A stretch of 64,000 nt of DNA from Hydractinia symbiolongicarpus (Eukaryota; Cnidaria; Hydrozoa; Anthoathecata; Hydractiniidae): assembly GCF_029227915.1 (NCBI RefSeq), contig NC_079885.1, positions 1,488,001 to 1,552,000 on the forward strand. Direction: 5' to 3'. The position numbers were made by a program, and so were the translations under genes. This document shows, one piece after another, positions 38,801 to 51,227 of this stretch. The stretch's first letter is position 1. Each line of letters starts with the position of its first letter. A model generated the notes under the pieces. That model was not told the DNA's origin. It did no database searches and saw only the letters and a list, made by a program, of their open reading frames with translations.

Positions 38801-39960
38801 GAGACGCTGAATAAAAGAAGTTTAATCGCCGGCAAACGAAAACCCGCCATTTCCCGTAAACCCTGGACTCGGCCCGTATAATCAAAATTATACAAAGAAA
38901 GTACCCAGGGAGTAAACTCATTTCCCGAACGATTTTTTAAATTATTTTTTCACCACTAAAACGCATGACACTTGCAGTTTTCAAAAATGTTTTCATTTTT
39001 GATGAGAAGGTGAATAAAAGACGTTTAATCGCCGGCAAACGAAAACCCGCCATTTCCCGTAAACCCCAGACTCGGCCCGCATAGTCAAAAGTATACAAAG
39101 AAAGTACCCAGGGAGTAAACTCATTTCCCGAACGATTTTTTAAATTATTTTTTCACCACTAAAACGCATGACACTTGCAGTTTTCAAAAATGTTTTCATT
39201 TTTGATGAGACGCTGAATAAAAGACGTTTAATCGCCGGCAAACGAAAACCCGCCATTTCCCGTAAACCCCAGACTCGGCCCGCATAGTCAAAAGTATACA
39301 AAGAAAGTACCCAGGGAGTAAACTCAATTCCCGAACGATTTTTTAAATTATTTTTTCACCACAAAAACGCATAAGACTTGTAGTTTTTAAAAATGTTTTC
39401 ATTTTTGCTGAGACGCTGAATAAAAGAAGTTTAATCGCCGGCAAACGAAAACCCGCGACTTCCCGTAAATCCCGGACTCGGCCCGTATAGTCAAAAGTAT
39501 ACAAAGAAAGTACCCAGGGTGCAAACTCATTTCCCGAACGATTTTTTAAATTATTATTTCACCACTAAAGTCCATGAGACTTGTAGTTTTTAAAAATGTT
39601 TTCATTTTTGATGAGACGCTGAATAAAAGAAGTTTAATCGCCGGCAAACGAAAACCCGCCATTTCCCGTAAACCCTGGACTCGGCCCGTATAATCAAAAG
39701 TATACAAAGAAAGTACCCAGGGAGTAAACTCATTTCCCGAACGATTTTTTAAATTATTTTTTCACCACTAAAACGCATGACACTTGCAGTTTTCAAAAAT
39801 GTTTTCATTTTTGATGAGACGCTGAATGAAAGAAGTTTAATCGCCGGCAAACGAAAACCTGCGATTTCCCGTAAATCCCGGACTCGGCCCGTATAGTCAA
39901 AAGTATAATAAGAAAGTACCCGGGGTGTAAACTCATTTCCCGAACGATTTTTAAATTATT
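35700..39960. repeat. 21-monomer tandem duplication (4,261 bp), copy 1
   Basis: Matches +4,261 bp with no difference that I could find by eye. Shared rare variants are TTAAATTCTTTTTTC (36,506), ATAAAAAAAGTTT (36,785), CCGCCGTTTCCCGTAGACC with GGGCGCGC (37,018), GGTGTAAATTC (37,693), CAAAATTATAC (38,883) and GAGAAGGTGAAT (39,005). The exact edge can slide by up to about 190 bp within identical sequence. Confidence 0.93.
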
Positions 39961-42900
39961 ATTTCACCACTAAAGCCCATGAGACTTGTAGTTTTTAAAA
40001 ATGTTTTCATTTTTGATGAGACGCTGAATAAAAGAAGTTTAATCGCCGGCAAACGAAAACCCGCCATTTCCCGTAAACCCTGGACTCGGCCCGTATAATC
40101 AAAAGTATACAAAGAAAGTACCCAGGGAGTAAACTCATTTCCCGAACGAATTTTTAAATTATTTTTTCACCACTAAAACGCATGAGACTTGTAGTTTTCA
40201 AAAATGTTTTCATTTTTGATGAGACGCTGAATAAAAGAAGTTTAATCGCCGGCAAACGAAAACCCGCGATTTCCCGTAAATCCCGGCTTGGCCCGTATAG
40301 TCAAAAGTATACAAAGAAAGTACCCAGGGAGTAAACTCAATTCCCGAACGATTTTTTAAATTATTTTTTCACCACAAAAACGCATAAGACTTGTAGTTTT
40401 TAAAAATGTTTTCATTTTTGCTGAGACGCTGAATAAAAGAAGTTTAATCGCCGGCAAACGAAAACCCGCGACTTCCCGTAAATCCCGGACTCGGCCCGTA
40501 TAGTCAAAAGTATACAAAGAAAGTACCCAGGGTGCAAACTCATTTCCCGAACGATTTTTTAAATTATTATTTCACCACTAAAGTCCATGAGACTTGTAGT
40601 TTTTAAAAATATTTTCATTTTTGATGAGACGCTGAATAAAAGAAGTTTAATCGCCGGCAAACGAAAACCCGCCATTTCCCGTAAACCCTGGACTCGGCCC
40701 GTATAATCAAAAGTATACAAAGAAAGTACCCAGGGAGTAAACTCATTTCCCGAACGATTTTTTAAATTCTTTTTTCACCACTAAAACGCATGACACTTGC
40801 AGTTTTCAAAAATGTTTTCATTTTTGATGAGACGCTGAATGAAAGAAGTTTAATCGCCGGCAAACGAAAACCTGCGATTTCCCGTAAATCCCGGACTCGG
40901 CCCGTATAGTCAAAAGTATAATAAGAAAGTACCCGGGGTGTAAACTCATTTCCCGAACGATTTTTTAAATTATTATTTCACCACTAAAGCCCATGAGACT
41001 TGTAGTTTTTAAAAATGTTTTCATTTTTGATGAGACGCTGAATAAAAAAAGTTTAATCGCCGGCAAACGAAAACCCGCCATTTCCCGTAAACCCTGGACT
41101 CGGCCCGTATAATCAAAAGTATACAAAGAAAGTACCCAGGGAGTAAACTCATTTCCCGAACGATTTTTTAAATTATTTTTTCACCACTAAAACGCATGAC
41201 ACTTGCAGTTTTCAAAAATGTTTTCATTTTTGATGAGACGCTGAATAAAAGACGTTTAATCGCCGGCAAACGAAAACCCGCCGTTTCCCGTAGACCCCAG
41301 ACTGGGCGCGCATAGTCAAAAGTATACAAAGAAAGTACCCATGGAGTAAACTCATTTCTCGAACGATTTTTTAAATTATTTTTTTAGCACTAAAACGCAT
41401 GAGACTTGTAGTTTTTAAAAATCTTTTCATTTTTGATGAGACGCTGAATAAAAGAAGTTTAATCGCCGGCAAACGAAAACCTGCGATTTCCCGTAAATCC
41501 CGGACTCGGCCCGTATAATCAAAAGTATAATAAGAAAGTACCCAGGGAGTAAACTCATTTCCCGAACGATTTTTTAAATTATTTTTTCACCACTAAAACG
41601 CATGACACTTGCAGTTTTCAAAAATGTTTTCATTTTTGATGAGACGCTGAATAAAAGACGTTTAATCGCCGGCAAACGAAAACCCGCCGTTTCCCGTAGA
41701 CCCCAGACTGGGCCCGCATAGTCAAAAGTATACAAAGAAAGTACCCATGGAGTAAACTCATTTCTCGAACGATTTTTTAAATTATTTTTTTAGCACTAAA
41801 ACGCATGAGACTTGTAGTTTTTAAAAATCTTTTCATTTTTGATGAGACGCTGAATAAAAGAAGTTTAATCGCCGGCAAACGAAAACCTGCGATTTCCCGT
41901 AAATCCCGGACTCGGCCCGTATAGTCAAAAGTATAATAAGAAAGTACCCAGGGTGTAAATTCATTTCCCGAACGATTTTTTAAATTATTTTTTCACCACT
42001 AAAACGCATGACACTTGCAGTTTTCAAAAATGTTTTCATTTTTGATGAGACGCTGAATAAAAGACGTTTAATCGCCGGCAAACGAAAACCCGCCATTTCC
42101 CGTAAACCCCAGACTCTGCCCGCATAGTCAAAAGTATACAAAGAAAGTACCCAGGGAGTAAACTCAATTCCCGAACGATTTTTTAAATTATTTTTTCACC
42201 ACAAAAACGCATAAGACTTGTAGTTTTTAAAAATGTTTTCATTTTTGCTGAGACGCTGAATAAAAGAAGTTTAATCGCCGGCAAACGAAAACCCGCGACT
42301 TCCCGTAAATCCCGGACTCGGCCCGTATAGTCAAAAGTATACAAAGAAAGTACCCAGGGTGCAAACTCATTTCCCGAACGATTTTTTAAATTATTATTTC
42401 ACCACTAAAGTCCATGAGACTTGTAGTTTTTAAAAATGTTTTCATTTTTGATGAGACGCTGAATAAAAGAAGTTTAATCGCCGGCAAACGAAAACCCGCC
42501 ATTTCCCGTAAACCCTGGACTCGGCCCGTATAATCAAAAGTATACAAAGAAAGTACCCAGGGAGTAAACTCATTTCCCGAACGATTTTTTAAATTATTTT
42601 TTCACCACTAAAACGCATGACACTTGCAGTTTTCAAAAATGTTTTCATTTTTGATGAGACGCTGAATAAAAGACGTTTAATCGCCGGCAAACGAAAACCC
42701 GCCATTTCCCGTAAACCCCAGACTGGGCCCGCATAGTCAAAAGTATACAAAGAAAGTACCCATGGAGTAAACTCATTTCTCGAACGATTTTTTAAATTAT
42801 TTTTTTAGCACTAAAACGCATGAGACTTGTAGTTTTTAAAAATCTTTTCATTTTTGATGAGACGCTGAATAAAAGAAGTTTAATCGCCGGCAAACGAAAA

Positions 42901-44221
42901 CCTGCGATTTCCCGTAAATCCCGGACTCGGCCCGTATAGTCAAAAGTATAATAAGAAAGTACCCAGGGTGTAAACTCATTTCCCGAACGATTTTTTAAAT
43001 TATTATTTCACCACTAAAGCCCATGAGACTTGTAGTTTTTAAAAATGTTTTCATTTTTGATGAGACGCTGAATAAAAGAAGTTTAATCGCCGGCAAACGA
43101 AAACCCGCCATTTCCCGTAAACCCTGGACTCGGCCCGTATAATCAAAATTATACAAAGAAAGTACCCAGGGAGTAAACTCATTTCCCGAACGATTTTTTA
43201 AATTATTTTTTCACCACTAAAACGCATGACACTTGCAGTTTTCAAAAATGTTTTCATTTTTGATGAGAAGGTGAATAAAAGACGTTTAATCGCCGGCAAA
43301 CGAAAACCCGCCATTTCCCGTAAACCCCAGACTCGGCCCGCATAGTCAAAAGTATACAAAGAAAGTACCCAGGGAGTAAACTCATTTCCCGAACGATTTT
43401 TTAAATTATTTTTTCACCACTAAAACGCATGACACTTGCAGTTTTCAAAAATGTTTTCATTTTTGATGAGACGCTGAATAAAAGACGTTTAATCGCCGGC
43501 AAACGAAAACCCGCCATTTCCCGTAAACCCCAGACTCGGCCCGCATAGTCAAAAGTATACAAAGAAAGTACCCAGGGAGTAAACTCAATTCCCGAACGAT
43601 TTTTTAAATTATTTTTTCACCACAAAAACGCATAAGACTTGTAGTTTTTAAAAATGTTTTCATTTTTGCTGAGACGCTGAATAAAAGAAGTTTAATCGCC
43701 GGCAAACGAAAACCCGCGACTTCCCGTAAATCCCGGACTCGGCCCGTATAGTCAAAAGTATACAAAGAAAGTACCCAGGGTGCAAACTCATTTCCCGAAC
43801 GATTTTTTAAATTATTATTTCACCACTAAAGTCCATGAGACTTGTAGTTTTTAAAAATGTTTTCATTTTTGATGAGACGCTGAATAAAAGAAGTTTAATC
43901 GCCGGCAAACGAAAACCCGCCATTTCCCGTAAACCCTGGACTCGGCCCGTATAATCAAAAGTATACAAAGAAAGTACCCAGGGAGTAAACTCATTTCCCG
44001 AACGATTTTTTAAATTATTTTTTCACCACTAAAACGCATGACACTTGCAGTTTTCAAAAATGTTTTCATTTTTGATGAGACGCTGAATGAAAGAAGTTTA
44101 ATCGCCGGCAAACGAAAACCTGCGATTTCCCGTAAATCCCGGACTCGGCCCGTATAGTCAAAAGTATAATAAGAAAGTACCCGGGGTGTAAACTCATTTC
44201 CCGAACGATTTTTAAATTATT
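39961..44221. repeat. 21-monomer tandem duplication (4,261 bp), copy 2
   Basis: The direct second copy. Beyond its end the match continues to about 44,410, where GAACGATTTTTT differs from GAACGAATTTTT at 40,150. The 1-bp loss in CGATTTTTAAATT near 39,950 recurs near 44,210. The crossover therefore lies in about 39,955-40,149. Confidence 0.93.
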
Positions 44222-44962
44222 ATTTCACCACTAAAGCCCATGAGACTTGTAGTTTTTAAAAATGTTTTCATTTTTGATGAGACGCTGAATAAAAGAAGTT
44301 TAATCGCCGGCAAACGAAAACCCGCCATTTCCCGTAAACCCTGGACTCGGCCCGTATAATCAAAAGTATACAAAGAAAGTACCCAGGGAGTAAACTCATT
44401 TCCCGAACGATTTTTTAAATTATTTTTTCACCACTAAAACGCATGACACTTGCAGTTTTCAAAAATGTTTTCATTTTTGATGAGACGCTGAATAAAAGAC
44501 GTTTAATCGCCGGCAAACGAAAACCCGCCATTTCCCGTAAACCCCAGACTCTGCCCGCATAGTCAAAAGTATACAAAGAAAGTACCCAGGGAGTAAACTC
44601 AGTTCCTGAACGATTTTTTAAATTATTTTTTCACCACTAAAACGCATGACACTTGCAGTTTTCAAAAATGTTTTCATTTTTGATGAGACGCTGAATAAAA
44701 GACGTTTAATCGCCGGCAAACGAAAACCCGCCATTTCCCGTAAACCCCAGACTCGGCCCGCATAGTCAAAAGTATACAAAGAAAGTACCCATGGAGTAAA
44801 CTCATTTCCCGAACGATTTTTTAAATTATTTTTTTAGCACTAAAACGCATGAGACTTGTAGTTTTTAAAAATGTTTTCATTTTTGATGAGACGGTGAATA
44901 AAAGAAGTTTAATCGCCGGCAAACGAAAACCTGCGATTTCCCGTAAATCCTGGACTCGGCCC
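42411..44962. repeat. Block repeated at +2,841 bp (14-monomer shift), source copy
   Basis: About 2.55 kb matches 45,252-47,803. Shared rare variants are CAAAATTATAC (43,144/45,985), GAGAAGGTG (43,266/46,107), GACTCTGCCC (about 44,550/47,391) and CAGTTCCTGAACG (44,600/47,441). Most of this block also lies in the second 4,261-bp copy, so about 2 kb of sequence exists three times: about 38,150-40,149, 42,411-44,410 and 45,252-47,251. Confidence 0.9.
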
Positions 44963-45251
44963 GCATAGTCAAAAGTATACAAAGAAAGTACCCATGGAGT
45001 AAACTCATTTCTCGAACGATTTTTTAAATTATTTTTTTAGCACTAAAACGCAGGAGACTTGTAGTTTTTAAAAATCTTTTCATTTTTGATGAGACGCTGA
45101 ATAAAAGAAGTTTAATCGCCGGCAAACGAAAACCTGCGATTTCCCGTAAATCCCGGACTCGGCCCGTATAGTCAAAAGTATAATAAGAAAGTACCCAGGG
45201 TGTAAACTCATTTCCCGAACGATTTTTTAAATTATTATTTCACCACTAAAG
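44963..45251. repeat. Satellite spacer between +2,841-bp copies
   Basis: About 1.4 monomers that do not follow the +2,841 match. The sequence is X-type, changes abruptly from GGCCCGTATAG to GGCCCGCATAG at 44,963, and has the private AACGCAGGAGAC. It closely matches the sequence 610 bp downstream (3 monomers), so a small 3-monomer exchange probably followed the larger one. Confidence 0.7.
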
Positions 45252-47803
45252 CCCATGAGACTTGTAGTTTTTAAAAATGTTTTCATTTTTGATGAGACGC
45301 TGAATAAAAGAAGTTTAATCGCCGGCAAACGAAAACCCGCCATTTCCCGTAAACCCTGGACTCGGCCCGTATAATCAAAAGTATACAAAGAAAGTACCCA
45401 GGGAGTAAACTCATTTCCCGAACGATTTTTTAAATTATTTTTTCACCACTAAAACGCATGACACTTGCAGTTTTCAAAAATGTTTTCATTTTTGATGAGA
45501 CGCTGAATAAAAGACGTTTAATCGCCGGCAAACGAAAACCCGCCATTTCCCGTAAACCCCAGACTGGGCCCGCATAGTCAAAAGTATACAAAGAAAGTAC
45601 CCATGGAGTAAACTCATTTCTCGAACGATTTTTTAAATTATTTTTTTAGCACTAAAACGCATGAGACTTGTAGTTTTTAAAAATCTTTTCATTTTTGATG
45701 AGACGCTGAATAAAAGAAGTTTAATCGCCGGCAAACGAAAACCTGCGATTTCCCGTAAATCCCGGACTCGGCCCGTATAGTCAAAAGTATAATAAGAAAG
45801 TACCCAGGGTGTAAACTCATTTCCCGAACGATTTTTTAAATTATTATTTCACCACTAAAGCCCATGAGACTTGTAGTTTTTAAAAATGTTTTCATTTTTG
45901 ATGAGACGCTGAATAAAAGAAGTTTAATCGCCGGCAAACGAAAACCCGCCATTTCCCGTAAACCCTGGACTCGGCCCGTATAATCAAAATTATACAAAGA
46001 AAGTACCCAGGGAGTAAACTCATTTCCCGAACGATTTTTTAAATTATTTTTTCACCACTAAAACGCATGACACTTGCAGTTTTCAAAAATGTTTTCATTT
46101 TTGATGAGAAGGTGAATAAAAGACGTTTAATCGCCGGCAAACGAAAACCCGCCATTTCCCGTAAACCCCAGACTCGGCCCGCATAGTCAAAAGTATACAA
46201 AGAAAGTACCCAGGGAGTAAACTCATTTCCCGAACGATTTTTTAAATTATTTTTTCACCACTAAAACGCATGACACTTGCAGTTTTCAAAAATGTTTTCA
46301 TTTTTGATGAGACGCTGAATAAAAGACGTTTAATCGCCGGCAAACGAAAACCCGCCATTTCCCGTAAACCCCAGACTCGGCCCGCATAGTCAAAAGTATA
46401 CAAAGAAAGTACCCAGGGAGTAAACTCAATTCCCGAACGATTTTTTAAATTATTTTTTCACCACAAAAACGCATAAGACTTGTAGTTTTTAAAAATGTTT
46501 TCATTTTTGCTGAGACGCTGAATAAAAGAAGTTTAATCGCCGGCAAAGGAAAACCCGCGACTTCCCGTAAATCCCGGACTCGGCCCGTATAGTCAAAAGT
46601 ATACAAAGAAAGTACCCAGGGTGCAAACTCATTTCCCGAACGATTTTTTAAATTATTATTTCACCACTAAAGTCCATGAGACTTGTAGTTTTTAAAAATG
46701 TTTTCATTTTTGATGAGACGCTGAATAAAAGAAGTTTAATCGCCGGCAAACGAAAACCCGCCATTTCCCGTAAACCCTGGACTCGGCCCGTATAATCAAA
46801 AGTATACAAAGAAAGTACCCAGGGAGTAAACTCATTTCCCGAACGATTTTTTAAATTATTTTTTCACCACTAAAACGCATGACACTTGCAGTTTTCAAAA
46901 ATGTTTTCATTTTTGATGAGACGCTGAATGAAAGAAGTTTAATCGCCGGCAAACGAAAACCTGCGATTTCCCGTAAATCCCGGACTCGGCCCGTATAGTC
47001 AAAAGTATAATAAGAAAGTACCCGGGGTGTAAACTCATTTCCCGAACGATTTTTAAATTATTATTTCACCACTAAAGCCCATGAGACTTGTAGTTTTTAA
47101 AAATGTTTTCATTTTTGATGAGACGCTGAATAAAAGAAGTTTAATCGCCGGCAAACGAAAACCCGCCATTTCCCGTAAACCCTGGACTCGGCCCGTATAA
47201 TCAAAAGTATACAAAGAAAGTACCCAGGGAGTAAACTCATTTCCCGAACGATTTTTTAAATTATTTTTTCACCACTAAAACGCATGACACTTGCAGTTTT
47301 CAAAAATGTTTTCATTTTTGATGAGACGCTGAATAAAAGACGTTTAATCGCCGGCAAACGAAAACCCGCCATTTCCCGTAAACCCCAGACTCTGCCCGCA
47401 TAGTCAAAAGTATACAAAGAAAGTACCCAGGGAGTAAACTCAGTTCCTGAACGATTTTTTAAATTATTTTTTCACCACTAAAACGCATGACACTTGCAGT
47501 TTTCAAAAATGTTTTCATTTTTGATGAGACGCTGAATAAAAGACGTTTAATCGCCGGCAAACGAAAACCCGCCATTTCCCGTAAACCCCAGACTCGGCCC
47601 GCATAGTCAAAAGTATACAAAGAAAGTACCCATGGAGTAAACTCATTTCCCGAACGATTTTTTAAATTATTTTTTTAGCACTAAAACGCATGAGACTTGT
47701 AGTTTTTAAAAATGTTTTCATTTTTGATGAGACGGTGAATAAAAGAAGTTTAATCGCCGGCAAACGAAAACCTGCGATTTCCCGTAAATCCTGGACTCGG
47801 CCC
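45252..47803. repeat. Block repeated at +2,841 bp, second copy
   Basis: The copy of 42,411-44,962. One difference I saw is GCAAAGGAAAA at 46,548 against GCAAACGAAAA at 43,707. The copy ends in the GACGGTGAAT monomer and continues into TAAATCCTGG, where the source copy breaks off. Confidence 0.9.
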
Positions 47804-48018
47804 GTATAGTCAAAAGTATACAAAGAAAGTACCCAGGGAGTAAACTCATTTCCCAAACGATTTTTTAAATTATTATTTCACCACTAAAACGCATGAGACT
47901 TGTAGTTTTCAAGAATGTTTTCATTTTTGATGAGACGCTGAATAAAAGCAGTTTAATCGCCGGCAAACGAAAACCTGCGATTTCCCGCAAATCCCGGACT
48001 CGGCCCGTATAGTCAAAA
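47804..48018. repeat. Satellite linker between middle and right zones
   Basis: About one monomer of the CAAGAATG...AAAGCAG subtype that also follows the GACGGTG monomer at about 27,000 and 29,230. It carries a private CCCGCAAATCC near 47,987. Right of here the middle-zone ATGACACTTGCAG subtype is no longer seen. Confidence 0.75.
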
Positions 48019-49011
48019 GTATACAAAGAAAGTACCCAGGGAGTAAACTCATTTCCAGAACGATTTTTTAAATTATTTTTTCACCACTAAAACGCATAAG
48101 ACTTGTAGTTTTTAAAAATGTTTTCATTTTTGATGAGACGCTGAATAAAAGAAAACCCGCCATTTCCCGTAAACCCTGGACTCGGCCCGTATAATCAAAA
48201 GTATACAAAGAAAGTAACCAGGGAGTAAACTCATTTCCCGAACGAATTTTTAAATTATTTTTTCACCACTAAAACGCCTGAGACTTGTAGTTTTCAAAAA
48301 TGTTTTCATTTTTGATGAGACGCTGAATAAAAGAGGTTTAATCGGCGGCAAACGAAAACCTGCAATTTCCCGTAAATCCCGGACTCGGTCCGTATATTCA
48401 AAAGTATACAAAGAAAGTACCCAGGGAGTAAACTCATTTCCCGAACGATTTTTTATATTATTTTTTTACCACTAAACGCATGAGACTTGTAGTTTTCAAA
48501 AATATTTTCATATTTGATGGGACGCTGAATAAAAGAAGTTTATTCGCCGGCAAACAAAAATCCGCGATTTCCTGTAAATCCCGGACTCGGCCCGTATAGT
48601 AAAAAGCATACAAAGAAAGTACCCAGGGAGTAAACTCATTTCCCGAACGAATTTTTAAATTATTTTTTCACCACTAAAACGCATGAGACTTGTAGTTTTC
48701 AAAAATGTTTTCATTTTTGATGAGACGCTTAATGAAAGAGGTTTATTCGCCGGCAAACGAAATCCCGCGTTTTCCCGTAAATCAGGGGCTTGGCCCGTAT
48801 AGTCGAATGTATACAAAGAAAGTACCCAGGGAGTAAACTCATTTCCCGAACGATTTTTTAAATTTTTTTTTCACCACAAAAACGCATGAGACTTGTAGTT
48901 TTCAAAAATGTTTTCATTTTTGATGAGACTCTTAATGAAAGCGGTTTAATCGCCGGAAAACGAAAACCCGCGATTTCCCGTAAATCCCGGGCTTGGCCCG
49001 CATAGTCGAAT
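48019..49011. repeat. 5-monomer tandem duplication (993 bp), copy 1
   Basis: Matches +993 bp. Markers are the 21-bp deletion junction, GTAACCAGGG, AACGCCTGAGAC, ATCGGCGGC, CTCGGTCCGTATATTC, AAAAAGCATAC and GACTCTTAATGAAAGCGG. The size is 5 x 203 minus 22 bp, mostly because of the deletion monomer. Confidence 0.93.
48131..48165. repeat. Monomer junction with ~21-bp deletion, inside 993-bp repeat
   Basis: The same GAATAAAAG/AAAACCCGCC junction as at 32,545. Its neighbour carries the private GTAACCAGGG variant near 48,214. It is duplicated at about 49,140 and explains why that 5-monomer repeat is 993 bp and not 1,015. Confidence 0.88.
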
Positions 49012-50004
49012 GTATACAAAGAAAGTACCCAGGGAGTAAACTCATTTCCAGAACGATTTTTTAAATTATTTTTTCACCACTAAAACGCATAAGACTTGTA
49101 GTTTTTAAAAATGTTTTCATTTTTGATGAGACGCTGAATAAAAGAAAACCCGCCATTTCCCGTAAACCCTGGACTCGGCCCGTATAATCAAAAGTATACA
49201 AAGAAAGTAACCAGGGAGTAAACTCATTTCCCGAACGAATTTTTAAATTATTTTTTCACCACTAAAACGCCTGAGACTTGTAGTTTTCAAAAATGTTTTC
49301 ATTTTTGATGAGACGCTGAATAAAAGAGGTTTAATCGGCGGCAAACGAAAACCTGCAATTTCCCGTAAATCCCGGACTCGGTCCGTATATTCAAAAGTAT
49401 ACAAAGAAAGTACCCAGGGAGTAAACTCATTTCCCGAACGATTTTTTATATTATTTTTTTACCACTAAACGCATGAGACTTGTAGTTTTCAAAAATATTT
49501 TCATATTTGATGGGACGCTGAATAAAAGAAGTTTATTCGCCGGCAAACAAAAATCCGCGATTTCCTGTAAATCCCGGACTCGGCCCGTATAGTAAAAAGC
49601 ATACAAAGAAAGTACCCAGGGAGTAAACTCATTTCCCGAACGAATTTTTAAATTATTTTTTCACCACTAAAACGCATGAGACTTGTAGTTTTCAAAAATG
49701 TTTTCATTTTTGATGAGACGCTTAATGAAAGAGGTTTATTCGCCGGCAAACGAAATCCCGCGTTTTCCCGTAAATCAGGGGCTTGGCCCGTATAGTCGAA
49801 TGTATACAAAGAAAGTACCCAGGGAGTAAACTCATTTCCCGAACGATTTTTTAAATTTTTTTTTCACCACAAAAACGCATGAGACTTGTAGTTTTCAAAA
49901 ATGTTTTCATTTTTGATGAGACTCTTAATGAAAGCGGTTTAATCGCCGGAAAACGAAAACCCGCGATTTCCCGTAAATCCCGGGCTTGGCCCGCATAGTC
50001 GAAT
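49012..50004. repeat. 5-monomer tandem duplication (993 bp), copy 2
   Basis: The direct second copy, apparently identical. The left side follows the unit end (GAATGTATAC) and the right side follows the unit start. The crossover is confined to the 19 shared bases GTATACAAAGAAAGTACCC at 49,012-49,030, monomer positions about 42-60. Confidence 0.93.
49124..49158. repeat. Monomer junction with ~21-bp deletion, second copy
   Basis: The copy of the 48,150 junction 993 bp downstream, again followed by GTAACCAGGG (near 49,207). Confidence 0.88.
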
Positions 50005-50214
50005 GTATACAAAGAAAGTACCCTGTGAGTAAACTCATTTCCAGAACGATTTTTTAAATTATTTTTTCACCACTAAAACGCATAAGACTTGTAGTTTTTA
50101 AAAATGTTTTCATTTTTGATGAGACGCTGAATAAAAGAAGTTTAATCGCCGGCAAACGAAAACCCGCGATTTCACGTAAATCCCGGCTTGGCCCGTTTAG
50201 TCAAAAGTATACAA

Positions 50215-51185
50215 AGAAAGTACCCTGTGAGTAAACTCATTTCCAGAACGATTTTTTAAATTATTTTTTCACCACTAAAACGCATAAGACTTGTAGTTTT
50301 TAAAAATGTTTTCATTTTTGATGAGCCGCTGAATAAAAGAAGTTTAATCGCCGGCAAACGAAAACCCGCGATTTCCCGTAAATCCCGGCTTGGCCCGTTT
50401 AGTCAAAAGTATACAAAGAAAGTACCCAGGGAGAAAACTCATTTCCCGAACGATTTTTTAAAATACTTTTTCACCACTAAAACGCATGAGACTTGTAGTT
50501 TTCAAAAATGTTTTCATTTTTGATGAGACGCTGAATAAAAGAACTTTAATCGCCGGCAAACGAAAACCCGCAATTTCCCGTAAATCCCGGTCTCGGCCCG
50601 TATAGTCAAAAGTATACAAAGAAAGTACCCAGGGTGTAAACTCATTTCCCGAACGATTTTTTAAATTATTTTTTCACCACTAAAACGCATGAGACTTGTA
50701 GTTTTCAAAAATGTTTTCATTTTTGATGAGACGCTGAATAAAAGAACTTTAATCGCCGGCAAACGAAAACCCGCAATTTCCCGTTAATCCCGGTCTCGGC
50801 CCGTATAGTAAAAAGTATACAAGGAAAGTACCCAGTGAGTAAACTTATTTCCCTAACGAATTTTCAAATTATTTTTTCACCACTAAAACGCATGAGACTT
50901 GTAGTTTTCAAAAATGTTTTCATTTTTGATGAGACGCTGATTAAAAGAAGTTTAATCGCGGGCAAACGAAAACCTGCGATTTCCCGTAAATCCCGGACTC
51001 GGCCCGTATAGTCAAAAGTATACAAAGAAAGTACCCAGGGAGTAAACTCATTTCCCGAACGATTTTTTATATTATGTTTTTACCACTAAACGCATGAGAC
51101 TTGTAGTTTTCAAAAATATTTTCATATTTGATGGGACGCTGAATAAAAGAAGTTTATTCGCCGGCAAACGAAAACCCGCGATTTC
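50215..51185. repeat. 5-monomer repeat (1,013-bp shift), copy 1
   Basis: Matches 51,228-52,198. Markers are GATGAGCCGCTG (50,323/51,336), GGCCCGTTTAG, TTTTTTAAAATAC, the AGAACTTTAATCG monomers with CGGTCTCGG, CCCGTTAATCC with GGAAAGTACC, and ATTATGTTTTTACC. Small differences occur, for example GGGAGAAAAC near 50,430 against GGGAGTAAAC and AAATCCC against AAATGCC near 51,597. Confidence 0.85.
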
Positions 51186-51227
51186 CCGTAAATCCCGGGC
51201 TTGGCCCGCATAGTCGAATGTATACAA

